From JAAZMX01 sp035388025 (lineage in GTDB: Bacteria > Patescibacteriota > Patescibacteriia > UBA2196 > GWA2-42-15), in the NCBI GenBank assembly GCA_035388025.1, contig DAOOPA010000020.1:1-13757 (forward strand): a stretch of DNA of 13,757 nucleotides, given 5' to 3'. The position numbers were made by a program, and so were the translations under genes. Under the pieces are notes generated by a model. That model ran no database searches. It was not told the origin of the DNA and was given only the letters and a program-made list of their open reading frames with translations. Below, one piece after another: positions 13,512-13,757 of this stretch (position 1 is the stretch's first letter; each line of letters begins with the position of its first letter).

Positions 13512-13757
13512 ATGGAATTATTAAAAGAATATACGGAAAAAGATCTGGGGATCAGCGAAGAAAAAATTAGCCAAACCATCAAATACAAAGTCCGCCGGGC
13601 GGCTCGAGCGGTAGTTTTGGATCAGGACAATAAGGTGGCTATCGTTTGGAATGACAAAGGGCAACATCATAAAATTCCCGGGGGTAAAATAGAAGAGTGG
13701 GAAGATATTGAAATGGCATTGAAAAGAGAAATAAAAGAAGAAACCGGCTGTGATTCA
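13512..13757 (+). CDS. NUDIX hydrolase, N-terminal part (3' end outside window)
   Basis: The first 82 codons of an open frame run off the window end. A short helical N-terminus (1-25) is followed by VRRAARAVVLDQDNKVAIVW, the first strands of the NUDIX fold, then KIPGGKIE and a complete Nudix box: G58, E64, R72-E73 and E76-E77 with G79, matching GX5EX7REUXEEXG. The E73, E76 and E77 side chains bind the catalytic metal. Family members cleave nucleoside diphosphate derivatives such as oxidised nucleotides, nucleotide sugars or capped RNA; the substrate cannot be told from this part. The ATG at 13512 has no Shine-Dalgarno motif. It is on the same strand as htpX but 142 bases away behind repeats. 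Confidence 0.92.
   Translation, partial: MELLKEYTEKDLGISEEKISQTIKYKVRRAARAVVLDQDNKVAIVWNDKGQHHKIPGGKIEEWEDIEMALKREIKEETGCDS

Overview
The window looks like part of a Patescibacteria (Candidate Phyla Radiation) chromosome. The grounds are a compact secretin-less type IV pilus (T4P) operon, short A+T-rich intergenic regions with small repeats, almost no Shine-Dalgarno motifs, a GtrA protein with polyprenyl-phosphate-type glycosyltransferases, and a LemA/HtpX pair. This placement is inferred from gene content. No rRNA, tRNA or CRISPR array was seen.

Layout. (1) Positions 1-2675 form a glycan module: the end of a family 2 glycosyltransferase (GT2) and a GtrA flippase-like protein on +, converging through a bidirectional terminator on a GT39/ArnT-like membrane glycosyltransferase on -. 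(2) Positions 2772-10769 on - are the pilus locus. A seven-gene tightly packed run, pilM-pilN-pilO-(PilP-like small protein)-pilB-pilT-like-pilC, starts from an extended -10 promoter near 10840. Next comes a major-pilin-like gene with its own extended -10 promoter near 3375, a leader of about 125 nt and a strong terminator. (3) Positions 10916-13757 on + carry lemA, a class I methyltransferase reading frame broken by two in-frame UGA codons, htpX, and the start of a NUDIX hydrolase. Repeats fill the gaps.

How the genes fit together. PilM (actin-like, cytoplasmic), PilN and PilO (bitopic, coiled coil) and the small PilP-like protein should form the alignment complex. PilB powers assembly through PilC, and the pilin is the filament subunit. 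No secretin or prepilin peptidase is in the window. The GT2, GtrA and GT39 genes are a plausible route from sugar nucleotide to lipid-linked sugar to extracytoplasmic glycan, and they sit beside a Ser/Thr-rich pilin.

Most noteworthy: the PilT-like ATPase has lost its Walker A lysine, its Asp-box aspartate and its His-box histidine, so it looks like a pseudo-ATPase. PilN carries two copies of the NLLPK PilM-binding motif about 130 residues apart. The methyltransferase frame has two in-frame UGA codons although all fourteen genes whose ends are visible stop with UAA or UAG. It sits between lemA and htpX, genes that are often neighbours, with repeats on both sides.
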